Assembly: GCA_049999805.1 (NCBI GenBank)
Contig: JBNGIO010006379.1
Span: forward strand, 508,276-572,275
Reading direction: 5' to 3'
Length of the DNA stretch: 64,000 bases
From: Folioceros fuciformis
Lineage: Eukaryota > Anthocerotophyta > Anthocerotopsida > Anthocerotales
Shown here piece by piece: positions 44,725 to 54,247 of the stretch. A program made the translations under genes and the position numbers. The notes beneath the pieces were generated by a model. That model saw nothing but the letters and a program-made list of their open reading frames with translations, was not told the DNA's origin and did no database searches. Within the stretch, counting starts at the first letter, position 1; each line of letters begins with the position of its first letter.

Positions 44725-47265
44725 ATGGCTCTCAAGCCTACCTGGGCTCGGATCCATGGTCTGTTCTCGGACAAGAATGCTGCTGCTGCTGCTCCCGCCG
44801 TGAAGCGGCCGCCTGCTTCTGGATCTGTGTCTCCCTTACCCGCGTCCCCCGTCACAGCGACGGTGCAGGAGTGGGACTGGGATCTTCCGCCTGCTGCGGC
44901 CTCCTTTGCAGGTGACGGTGAGGGTGAAGAAGGAGGTGAAGCTGAACGCGAGGGGGAGGGGCAGCGGGAGCAGACCAAACACGTCTCCGCCGCTGCCTCT
45001 GAAGATGAATCCCTCTCCGTAACCTTACGACAGCGGAGGATGGCGCTGGAAGAGGAAGTGGCAGGGTTACGCAAGACTTTGCTGCAGGAAGGAAACATTC
45101 ACAGGGCTCTGGAACGCGCCTTGAGAAGAACTGCTGGTGTGCTTCCCCGATTGCCAGCCTACGTGCCTGCGCCAACCCGGAAGCTTCTGGCGGAAGTGGC
45201 TGTGCTGGAGGAAGAGGTGACCAATCTTGAAGAAGATGTGGTGTCGCTGCGGGAGGATTTGTACAAGGAAGCTCTCCTCTTCTCTTGTGCAACGCAGAAA
45301 GCCAGCGCTGTCGCCAAGGCCAAGGCTCAAGCGCAAACCCAAGCCCAAGCTGAAGCTCCGGCTCCTGCCAAGGAGACAGTGGACGAAGCTGCGGTTCCCA
45401 CCTCTGCTGACAGCACCGTCGATACGGAGTCTCCCAAGACGTCTGACATCCAATTGCCGGAATCTGCAGTGTCGGATGCTAAGCAGGGGCCGCGGAAGGA
45501 CTCGGTGGTCGCCAAGTTGCTCCAAACAGGTACCAAGCCTCAGGCACCTGCCAACGGCAAGCACCAGGGATCGCAGCTCGTTAAGGCACCAGGAAAGGCG
45601 GGTGCTGGCAGGTTGATGATAGTGGAAACCAAACCGGCGGCCTGGAAGCAAACCTCGAGCCGCAGCAGCGCTGCCTCTTCTGCTCAGCCTTCTCCTCAGC
45701 TGTCTCCCAAGGTGCCTGCCAAGCCTCTGCCGACTCCGCGCACTGTCTCCAATGGTAAAGGAAGCAAGGGCAATCAGGTCGTGGCTTCCAAGCCGCAGAA
45801 GGCACCTGGAACCGGAGGTGTTCAGAGTAAGCCTGTGAGCAGGCCTCGTCAAGTCGGTTTGTTGGAGAAGGAGAATCAGGGAATGGCAAACAAGAACGCC
45901 AAGCGAATGCCGCTGGCGCAGCCAGTCAAGACCAAATCTCGGCCTGAGCAGCTAGCCAAAGCTTCTGGAGATGGCCCGCTACTGAAGCCATCAGCATCTC
46001 TGGCAGCGAGTATTCCTTCAGCAACGCCTGCAGCAACACCTTCAGCAACAACGCCCGCAGCAACACCTTCAGCAACAACGCCTGCAGCAACACCTTCAGC
46101 AACGCCTGCAGCAACACCGCTAGCTACTCCTGCAGCTACTCCTTCAGTTTCTCCCGCAGCTTCTCGACCAGGGTCCCCCAAGTCGGTGGCAACCCCCAAG
46201 CTTTTCTCTCTCTCATCATCTGTGTATCTACAGGACGGGGTGATGCAGAGGTCGGAGGCAAACAAGCTGTCTGAGGAGATGGTGAGTTGCTTGATGGACA
46301 TATATTCAAAGCTGGCCGGGGTGTCTTCTGTCTCAGAAGCGGATGCATCTTCCGTGGTCTCAAGGTCCACATATGGATCAAGCTCTAGTTCCAGGAGCTT
46401 AGGCTCTGCAGCCAGCAGTGCCAGGTTCACCGTCTTCTCCAGTGACGTGGATTCTGACCCTTACGGCGTCTGCCCCCCAGGTATGGCAAGGGACATCGGG
46501 GCGTATGCAGATTACCAGGAGATCACGGCAGCATCATTCGACCATAGCCGCGTCCCAGCCTCCGCTGCTCTTTACCGCAGGCACAGGGTGCTGCTGAAGA
46601 AGCTCAGCGTTGTCAATCTCCGGGGTCTTACACACCAGCAGAAGCTGGCATTTTGGATCAACGCCTATAATGTGTGCATGATGCACGCCTTTTTGGAGAA
46701 CGGCATCCCGTCCAGTCCACACAAGACTTTTGCTCTTATGCGCAAGGCAGTGCTCAACGTGGGAGGATACCTGCTCAACCCCCTGGCCATCGAGCACTTC
46801 ATCCTCCGCCTTCCCTCCCAAGCCAAGCAGGAGGACGTGGATCGGGACATTGCCAACTCCGGCTCCGCCAATGACTACAGCCAGCAGAGCGCCTATGGGC
46901 TGCAATGGCCCGAGCCGCTGGTTAGTTTTGCCTTAAGCTGCGGGAGCAGATCTTCCCCTGCTGTGCGAGTGTACACCCCGGGAGAAGTGGAAGCAGAGCT
47001 GGAAGTCGCCAAGCGGGACTACCTGGAGGCTGCTATTGGCATCACGGCTGACAACAAGATCATCATCCCAAAGCTCCTGGAGTGGTATCTGCGAGATTTT
47101 GCCAAGGATGCACAGTCTTTGCTAGAGTGGATTAGCCAGCAGCTGCCTTCAACACTTCAACAACTCTTGCAAAGCCGCATCGAGAGCTTGGAACCTGATG
47201 AATTGCCACGCCATATCGAGGTGATGCCATATGACTTCGACTTCCGTTATCTGTTTGCATGCTAG
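44725..47265 (+). CDS. MIP1-type leucine zipper and DUF547 domain protein
   Basis: Single exon, 846 codons. Residues about 98-185 are a coiled-coil leucine zipper of the ternary-complex-factor MIP1 type (LRQRRMALEEEVAGLRKTLL, then AEVAVLEEEVTNLEEDVVSL). A low-complexity middle follows, rich in Ala, Pro, Lys, Ser and Thr, including about 428-485 built of ATPSATTPAATPSATT-like units. Residues about 620-780 are DUF547: LVRRH-type LYRRHRVLLKKLSVVNL, QKLAFWINAYNVCMMHAFLE, NVGGYLLNPLAIEHFILRLP, VSFALSCGSRSSPAVRVYTP and KIIIPKLLEWYLRDFA. It ends with the family-typical Y-F-RYLF tail. DUF547 proteins are conserved in plants. Biochemical activity is unknown to me, and MIP1 homologues interact with MADS proteins in snapdragon. 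Flowering-plant relatives normally have several introns; none are here. Confidence 0.88.
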   Translation: MALKPTWARIHGLFSDKNAAAAAPAVKRPPASGSVSPLPASPVTATVQEWDWDLPPAAASFAGDGEGEEGGEAEREGEGQREQTKHVSAAASEDESLSVTLRQRRMALEEEVAGLRKTLLQEGNIHRALERALRRTAGVLPRLPAYVPAPTRKLLAEVAVLEEEVTNLEEDVVSLREDLYKEALLFSCATQKASAVAKAKAQAQTQAQAEAPAPAKETVDEAAVPTSADSTVDTESPKTSDIQLPESAVSDAKQGPRKDSVVAKLLQTGTKPQAPANGKHQGSQLVKAPGKAGAGRLMIVETKPAAWKQTSSRSSAASSAQPSPQLSPKVPAKPLPTPRTVSNGKGSKGNQVVASKPQKAPGTGGVQSKPVSRPRQVGLLEKENQGMANKNAKRMPLAQPVKTKSRPEQLAKASGDGPLLKPSASLAASIPSATPAATPSATTPAATPSATTPAATPSATPAATPLATPAATPSVSPAASRPGSPKSVATPKLFSLSSSVYLQDGVMQRSEANKLSEEMVSCLMDIYSKLAGVSSVSEADASSVVSRSTYGSSSSSRSLGSAASSARFTVFSSDVDSDPYGVCPPGMARDIGAYADYQEITAASFDHSRVPASAALYRRHRVLLKKLSVVNLRGLTHQQKLAFWINAYNVCMMHAFLENGIPSSPHKTFALMRKAVLNVGGYLLNPLAIEHFILRLPSQAKQEDVDRDIANSGSANDYSQQSAYGLQWPEPLVSFALSCGSRSSPAVRVYTPGEVEAELEVAKRDYLEAAIGITADNKIIIPKLLEWYLRDFAKDAQSLLEWISQQLPSTLQQLLQSRIESLEPDELPRHIEVMPYDFDFRYLFAC

Positions 47266-47713
47266 GCCGCTACCGCTTTGCTGCAGGAACAGGATGCTTG
47301 TAACTTTAGCCCTCAACGGTTTCCTCTGCATTTGTAGCCTGCTCGCTTGGTCTTTCTCCGGATCACGTGTACCATGTCTCCATTTCGCTGCATACAGATA
47401 GGATTGAATTTTTTGGCTTGGGGTTCCAGACTGGTCGCCTTCCGCTTTCCTCACAGTTTCATGTTTTAACTGTGATTCATTTCCATCGGCTCATGTACAT
47501 AGAGGGGCGTTTTACACACTAGACGGCCGATGTGTACATTGTCACAAGTCATATTGGTGAAAGGATGTTGAGCAAACACTTGTATTGGTTCTAACCGCCC
47601 AAGGCATAGGTCTGTTCCGGGGATGTTGAATCCTATCACGGTAGCAATTGAAATATTTGTCAATGTGAACACGCCATGCTGATCGGTCTGGTTCAGAGAT
47701 GGTAACTTAGAGG
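47266..47713. other. 3' flank of the DUF547 gene; no gene seen
   Basis: Likely 3' UTR and spacer. No open frame of note. Confidence 0.5.
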
Positions 47714-48010
47714 TAACTTGGCCTCATTTAGGAATGATAAACCTAACTTGGCCTTTATGTAGGGGTCATGCAGGGATGATACACCTAACTTGGCCTTTAT
47801 TTAGGGGTCAATTAGGGATGATAAACCTAACTTGGCCTTTATTGAGGGTTCATGTAGGGATGTGACACCATTTAGGGACGATGTCATATAATATGGCCTC
47901 GTTGAGGAATGATCTTCTTTAGGGACGGTGGTAATTGGTCCTTTTTAGGGACGACGGTAATTGGCCTTGTTTATTGACGATGGTAGTCCGTCCTCGTTAG
48001 GGATGATGGT
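47714..48010. repeat. 42-bp tandem repeat decaying rightward
   Basis: Clear 42-base periods start at 47744, 47786 and 47828, with a shorter copy at 47714. Each has TAACTTGGCCTTTAT and AGGGATGATA. To the right the array degrades into irregular units with TTAGGGACGA and TGGTAATTGG motifs until about 48010. Confidence 0.85.
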
Positions 48011-48677
48011 AATACGGTCCGCCCTCAATTAGCTCTCATCCAAGTTGCACCCGCAAAGAACATAAAAAATTTTCGGAGGCTAATCCGGACTTCAGAAGTG
48101 CAAGGATTTGACAACGTACTTGTCAACCAGCTATTTTGAAGCCATTATCTGTCCCTCTGATGCTGAACCAAGGCTGGGACGCTAATAAACAGCGCAGATG
48201 GTGTACATACGGAGATGCGAGAAGACCGAATTTTTGGCATCGGAAGTTCACTCCCAAACATGCGATTGCGATTCGTCCGGCCTTTGCTTGGGATAACTCT
48301 GGTTAGTTAGCCTAGCAGCAAGCGGAGGATTGTGGATATCGCGCGAATGTGGATATTTCGAAGCAACTACCTATACATCGAGTGGCGGGCTTTTTGGGCA
48401 CAAGTTTCTGCTGGGCTAGACTCTGTAGGATCTCGCTCTCTGCCTCTGCTATGGTCTGCTGGCAACTGGTTTGCAGCGCGGAGTCTGAGGATATGGGTTG
48501 CTGGTTTACTCGGTCCCACAGCGTCGGCAGCTGCTGGCGAGCGGCGATGAAATGCTGATGAGTCGGAGGCACAACAAGGCTGGGCGAGGGCGAGGAGGAT
48601 GCGTCTGGTACATTTGCTGATATAATGTAGGAAAGCGCCGGCCGGGGGAGCAAGGGCAGTAGTAATAGGAGGGAGGA
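48011..48677. other. Upstream region of the F-box gene; no gene seen
   Basis: Likely promoter and 5' UTR. Short frames on both strands lack domains. Confidence 0.5.
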
Positions 48678-49999
48678 ATGTCAGGCCCAGGCAGTCGCAA
48701 GAGATGGCGTCTCGGAAGCGGTGGTGCGTGGGAGAGCATCCCGGAGGTCGTGATCATCAACGTGTTCGCGCTTCTACCGGTGGAGGAGGTTCTCAAATCC
48801 TGCGCCCTGGTGTGCAAGGCGTGGAGGGGGCTGGCTGGCGACGAGGCTCTGTGGCGGCAGTTGTGCGAGGACTCCGGGCTGCAGGGGGAGGGGGGCAGGA
48901 GGGTTGTCGGGGGATGGAAGGCCCTGTTCCGGGCCGTATTCCGGAACAACTTGGTTGCCAGCCCGCATTTTGAGCGCATTCACCATATGGATGCCAGTTT
49001 GTTGAAGGCGCAACCGCTGATGCGGTGCGAGGCCAAGCATCGGCTGCTGTTCGACAGGATCTACTGGGAGGACGAAGCCGCGCTGGAGGAGTTCCAGTCT
49101 TTCAGCCACTGGGCACCGGACGGAGGTTGCCTGTTCCAGCAGGGTGGCGGGGACGGGGTGGTGCGGGAGCAGCCGCCGTCCGGCTCCACGCCCTGCCCTG
49201 CTGCTCCCTCCCGCCCTGTCATTGCCACGTCCAGGGAGTGGGGCAAGCTGCAGCAGTCCATCGGGTTGCAAGCCTTTTCTGCCACCTTTCTTGATGCCAG
49301 CCCGCCCCTGATGCTTTCCGTGTGGTTCGGGGGAAGGCACGACGCCGACGGCGTCTTCAGAGTGCAATTGCTGCTGCGGGACGAGAGCAAGTCTCCCTTG
49401 GCTGCCTGGTATGGTATGGTACGGCATGGTATGCTGGCATTGTTCTTTCCTCTTCTCCTCTTCACGCTCCGTCCAGACAGGAGCGCTCAAATTGCATGCT
49501 CGCCGGACTGAGTATGGGGTTTCTGGTCCTTTGTGTGCGGCAGGGATTCAGGGGAGCTTAGAACAAATGGGCCTCACTGGAAGGAAGCTAGGCGTCTCAT
49601 CCGTGGTTATCCACAGGTCAGTCTTGTCGTATGCACTCTGGAGAGCTCTGAAGCTTCATGCCCTGGTGCAACGTGCTTACAACTTCCTGGCTGATACCAA
49701 CTCCACTAAACTGGTTTTCGCTCCTCTACGATGTCCAGGGACTGCGGTCCATCATCGTAAAGATCGGTGGGAAATGCTTAACACCCAAACCGGGTTTTTA
49801 TGGCGCCAAGTTCACCGCTGTTAAGCTCGTATTCTTGCGGGCTCGTGAGGTGCTTCTCATCTATCTGGCTTCTGCTGTCATCCGGTTGTGCAATTGGATA
49901 ACCCAGTTTTTTGTGCTTGGCTTCCGCGGTTTCGCGTTGCAGGTTGCAAGCGACACCAAGTTCGAAAAACTGGGCAAGCTGATGACCCTGGTTGAATGA
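48678..49999 (+). CDS. F-box protein with unassigned C-terminal domain (four exons)
   Basis: Exon 1 is 48678-49408. It carries an F-box at about residues 19-60 (WESIPEVVIINVFALLPVEE, CALVCKAWRGLA, ALWRQLCED), the SKP1-binding module of SCF ubiquitin ligases. Exon 2 (49544-49616) continues as DSGELRTNGPHWKEARRLIR, exon 3 (49739-49849) as GLRSIIVKIGGKCLTPKPGF, and exon 4 (49943-49999) ends at TGA. Phases are 2, 0, 0 and agree at each join, giving about 323 residues. Exons 1 and 2 are well supported. Exons 3 and 4 rest on good splice sites and open frame only, and a different 3' structure extending past 50,000 is possible. The C-terminal part should select the substrate; I do not recognise its family. 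Confidence 0.65.
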
Positions 50000-50815
50000 G
50001 GAAGGTGACCCACCACACCCCAGCTTCCTGTCCTGTCATTGAGTTCACGATCCTCCGCCTACGCGGGATATTCATCTGCTGCAATGCAAGCAGACAGCAT
50101 TTTGGCTCTTTCTTCCGTGATGTCCACAAAATGGAATTTGTATTCTCCTCCAATCAGGTCTGTGCCGACCGTGGGTGGCACGAAACGTGTTCATCGGGTG
50201 GATTGTCAGATCCTGTCACGGAAATTGTAACATACAAGATCCGAATGAAGTAAGTGCTGACGAGTATCATACCTGCATGCACTCATTATCCAAGTTGGGG
50301 CATTGAGCAGGCCGTTGATGCGTTCGCTACTTGTATTCAAGTGCGAGTTCCGCCCGATGAGAAGCTAACTGTTTTGTCTGGACGGACGCGGTACTGTACA
50401 GCCTTGCAGACGTACGTATGCACATACGGGACTGAAGGAGGCGGCACAGCTTGTCTGACTAGCCAATAATATAACCAGAATCGTTCAAAATTGAACCTGG
50501 GTTGAACCCAACCAATGGCACCGGCCCCACGGCCGCGCCTTTAACGTTGATCTAGTGATGGGTGTCTTGTTGGCCGGCAGAGTTCGGTACCACTGGGCAC
50601 CGAGCTCGAGGAACGTTGCTCGTGGTGGGCCACTCCGCTCCTAACTAGGCACGCTCAATTTGCTAGCACGATAGCAACTCTATGGCAGCAACTCCGCGCT
50701 CCTTGATGTCTCTTCACTGTATGGCGATTCAAAAAAATGCTTTTAGAAATGTCGGACTTAGAAGCGACGCGGCGCGCTCTCCAGACTTATCGCCAAATTA
50801 GGATGCCCAGATGTT
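50000..50815. other. Interval between convergent F-box and PPR genes
   Basis: Holds the 3' UTRs of both genes. An open frame at 49996-50253 might be part of an alternative F-box 3' end, but no domain supports it. Confidence 0.45.
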
Positions 50816-53800
50816 CTAGACGACATGGGGTAAATAGGCTTCATCCAATGAAAGCTGCAAGCTCAGCTCGTTCAACAGCCCATAGGCCAATGCGGCCCGG
50901 TGGTTCCTTCTGTCGCCTGCCAAAAATGTGTGCACCTCCTGTTCAATCTCAATCCAGGTCTGCCCAGGATTCTTCCATGCGCAGTTTCCTTTTCTCCGCT
51001 CATCTACCTCTTTGGCATGCTCCCACATCCCAGCGTCAGCATAGATATTCGACATCACAACGTAAGGAGCGGCTTGTTCTGGCTCTAAGGCCACGGCATG
51101 CTCAAACGCCTCCCTTCCGAGCTCCACATTACCATGCTTCTGGCAGGCTCCCAGTAAGGACAGCCACACACGCATGGTAGGCTTCATTGGCATGGAGAGC
51201 ACAAACTCTATTGCTTTGCTAAGCAGCCCTGCCCTGCCAACGAGATCAATTAGCCATACGTAATGCTCAAGCTCTGCACAGATGCCAAGCTCCCTAGTCA
51301 TGGTTTCGAAGTACTCCAGTCCTTTCTCTACTATGCCAGCATGACTGCATGCCGAGAGGACCGCCAGAAATGTGACTTTGTTGGGCGTCACACCTGCTAG
51401 ACACATCTCCTCGTAGCAATGTAGGCTCGTCTTGTAGTCTCCTTGCCGCGCATACCCAGCAATCAATGCAGTCCAAGACACCACATCCGGCTGTTGCAGT
51501 GAGTCAAACACGAATTGAGCATGTGCCATACTGCCACATTTTCCGTAAGCGTCGATTAGGCTGGTTGCTACCAGCAGATTACTCCCAGAGCCAATGTTTC
51601 CAAGGCCCCTGTGGGCTTGCTTGCAGATATCCAGAGCTCCTGTATTGCCGCAGGCTTGTAGGACAGAGAGAAATGTAGCTTCGGTAGCTCTTACCCCTTC
51701 TTTCTGCATTTGTACATAGAGTTGCAACGCCTTCTCTCCATCCTGCTGGGCATATGCGGCAATCATAGAATTCCATGATACCACATCTCGGCAGTTCAAT
51801 CTGTCGAACACATGTCGAGCATCCATCATGCTTCCACACTTTGCATACATAGTGACCAGAGAATTGCCCACAAACACATTTCGTTCAAATCCCATTTTAG
51901 CAGCTTCAGAATGTAGTCCCCGACCTGTGACCAAGGACTGCACTTTCAAAAATTCCCCGTCCACGAAGGAACTGTCCTCTCGTTCTGCAAGGATGCTACA
52001 AGCTTGAAGAGCACTGACAAAGGTCCGGGAATCAGGCTTGTCAAATTCCTGCTGCATCTGTGAATAAATCTTTAAAGCCTCTTCTCCTTGGCCCTGCTGA
52101 ATGTAAGCTGCAATCATCGAATTCCATGAGACAACATTTCTGGAGGTCAGTTTATCAAAAACCTTTTCTGCATCCATGATGCTGCCACACTTGGAATACA
52201 TATTCACCAGGGTGCTACCAACAAAGACATCTCCTTCATACCCTCTCTCAGCAACTTTGGCATGTATTTCTTTCCCCAGATGAAGTGCATTTAATTTCAC
52301 ACTCTGACCATAAATAAAAGCATTCTCCTCCTTCTCTGCGAGCGTGCTACAGCCCTGGAAAAGACTGACAAACGTCCGAGAATTCGTGGGGAGAGACTCC
52401 TCCTCCATTTGAGCATAAATTTGCAGGCTTTTTTGGACTTGGTCCACATCGACATATGCTGCAATCATTGCAGTACATGACACTACATCGCAGTGGACCA
52501 ATGTGTCAAACACATGTTGAGCATCCGTGACACTGCCACATTTGGCATACATACTAACCAGAACATTGCCAACATATCTGTCTGATTCAAATCCCCTGTA
52601 CACAGCTTCTGCATGAATCGCTTTACCCCTTCTCAATGCACCTACTTTGACATTTTCCTGGCCTACGGAGGTGCTTTCCTCTTTTCCTGCGAGAGACCCA
52701 CATGCTTGAAGAAGGCTGACAAAAGTCCGATCGTTTGGCTCAATACCTTCTGCTTGCATCTGATCATAGAGCAGCAATCCTTTTTCTCCGTCCTGCTGAG
52801 TGTATACTGCGAGCATGGCATTCCAAGACACGATATCGCGCTGAGACAATCCGTCAAACACCTGCTGTGCATCCATGATGCTCCCACACTTTGCATACAT
52901 GCCAACTAACGAGCTTGCAACAAACACATCCATTTCACACCCACATCTAACAGCTGCAGCATGTATCTCCTTTCCCTTTCGAAGGGCTTCCGATTTCAAG
53001 TTTAGCCCCTGCGAAAGAGCAGTTTCTGTTTTCTCTGCTAGGGAGGCACAAGCTTGGAGAGCGCTGACAAGGGTACGGGAATTTGGCCTCATCCCCACTG
53101 CTTGCATTTCAGCATATATATGCAAGGCTCTCTCTCCTTGCTCCTGCTGAGCATACGCTGCAAGCATTGCGTTCCACGACACAACAGTGCGCTGGTGCAA
53201 TCGGTTAAACACATTCTCTGCATCCTTGACACTCCCGCACTTCGCGTACATGCTAACCAAGGAGCTGCCAACAAAGCCATCTGTTTCCAACCCATGCTTG
53301 ATGGCTTCAGTATGAATCCGCTTGCCCTCCTCCAAGTCTTCCATCCTGCTGCATGCTTTGAGTAAGCCGACAAATGTATGATTGTTTGGCTGGATACCTT
53401 CAAGTCGCATCTGCTCATAGCATGAGAGAGCCTGCTTACATTGTCCAGCATTGTTATACCCTGAAATGATGGCTGTCCAAGATAATGCTGTGCGGTGAGA
53501 CAAACTTCGAAACAGATGGCATCCATCCGCGATACACCCACAGTTGATGAGGGTGGCCACCATAAGATTCCCCAGAACAGTGTTCGACTCCAACCCATGC
53601 TTTGCCAAATGAGCATGCACCTGCTTGGCTTCAACGGAGGCCTTTTGTTTCATGCACGTGTACAACAGGCCCTTGTAAACTTCCACTGAAGGAGCCCTGC
53701 CCTGCTGATCAATGCACAGGAGGGCAAGAAGCGCCGTCTTCAGTCGTCCCTCCCTGCATAATTTCTGTATGTCAGGAGCACCCTCGGGGATTACCTGGAT

Positions 53801-53944
53801 CCTGTTAAGACCACAAGTGGTCACGTCAGATCCAAAACAAGATTTCCTCCCAATCCATGCAATCGACAAGAGTAACAACCTCTCAGATTCGCTCGTGAAG
53901 ACATACGTGGGCACGTAAGAATCTTTAATAGCAGGGGTCTGCAT
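50816..53944 (-). CDS. PLS-type pentatricopeptide repeat protein with E domain, no DYW
   Basis: 1042 codons in one exon from the ATG at 53944; the frame extends 12 codons further to a TTG that was rejected as a start. The body is a long run of PLS PPR triplets with the typical signatures VSWNAMLAAYAQQ, VFVGNSLVTMYAKCGS and DAQ.VFD. It ends in an E-type region (HYVWLIDLVGRAGLL, VWLSLLGACQKHGNVELG, YVVMSNIYADAG, GQTWIEIEQEVHTFLAGDRR). The protein stops a few residues after the point where the C-to-U editing DYW deaminase would begin (AYLPHVV). PLS/E proteins bind one organellar RNA site and recruit a DYW domain in trans for editing. Four triplets carry an extra 15-20 residues (see findings). 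Mitochondrial or plastid targeting is expected but not clear from the N-terminus. Confidence 0.93.
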   Translation of the reverse strand: MQTPAIKDSYVPTYVFTSESERLLLLSIAWIGRKSCFGSDVTTCGLNRIQVIPEGAPDIQKLCREGRLKTALLALLCIDQQGRAPSVEVYKGLLYTCMKQKASVEAKQVHAHLAKHGLESNTVLGNLMVATLINCGCIADGCHLFRSLSHRTALSWTAIISGYNNAGQCKQALSCYEQMRLEGIQPNNHTFVGLLKACSRMEDLEEGKRIHTEAIKHGLETDGFVGSSLVSMYAKCGSVKDAENVFNRLHQRTVVSWNAMLAAYAQQEQGERALHIYAEMQAVGMRPNSRTLVSALQACASLAEKTETALSQGLNLKSEALRKGKEIHAAAVRCGCEMDVFVASSLVGMYAKCGSIMDAQQVFDGLSQRDIVSWNAMLAVYTQQDGEKGLLLYDQMQAEGIEPNDRTFVSLLQACGSLAGKEESTSVGQENVKVGALRRGKAIHAEAVYRGFESDRYVGNVLVSMYAKCGSVTDAQHVFDTLVHCDVVSCTAMIAAYVDVDQVQKSLQIYAQMEEESLPTNSRTFVSLFQGCSTLAEKEENAFIYGQSVKLNALHLGKEIHAKVAERGYEGDVFVGSTLVNMYSKCGSIMDAEKVFDKLTSRNVVSWNSMIAAYIQQGQGEEALKIYSQMQQEFDKPDSRTFVSALQACSILAEREDSSFVDGEFLKVQSLVTGRGLHSEAAKMGFERNVFVGNSLVTMYAKCGSMMDARHVFDRLNCRDVVSWNSMIAAYAQQDGEKALQLYVQMQKEGVRATEATFLSVLQACGNTGALDICKQAHRGLGNIGSGSNLLVATSLIDAYGKCGSMAHAQFVFDSLQQPDVVSWTALIAGYARQGDYKTSLHCYEEMCLAGVTPNKVTFLAVLSACSHAGIVEKGLEYFETMTRELGICAELEHYVWLIDLVGRAGLLSKAIEFVLSMPMKPTMRVWLSLLGACQKHGNVELGREAFEHAVALEPEQAAPYVVMSNIYADAGMWEHAKEVDERRKGNCAWKNPGQTWIEIEQEVHTFLAGDRRNHRAALAYGLLNELSLQLSLDEAYLPHVV

Positions 53945-54247
53945 TCGAGCAGCCAGCAGATCCAAAACGACCAACCTCAACCACCTGGCCCCGCTGCTTC
54001 GCAGTCACGGGAATCCCAATGTGAATCAGCAGCATGGCAGGGGCTCCGGGTGCTGTTTGACCTCAATGCTTTCATCGTGCCAGCTCCTTCCGAGGCTGAT
54101 AGCGAAAAGAGTATTCTGAGTATAGCCTTAGACGGTCCTTCGAGACTTCACGCCCACTGAAGGAAATTCGGGATTCGTTACGCTAGTTAGAGGACGGAGG
54201 CAGGGATGACGGAAGTAACTGCTCATACCGTTGTCCCCAAAGTTTCC
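53945..54247. other. Short interval upstream of the PPR gene
   Basis: About 300 bp between the PPR start and the stop of the prenyltransferase gene, both on the minus strand. Probably the PPR promoter and 5' UTR. Confidence 0.5.

Noticed and set aside
45067-45852. 261-codon minus-strand ORF within the DUF547 gene
   Set aside because: It is an antisense shadow of the low-complexity Ala/Lys/Pro coding region, with a repetitive and non-conserved peptide.
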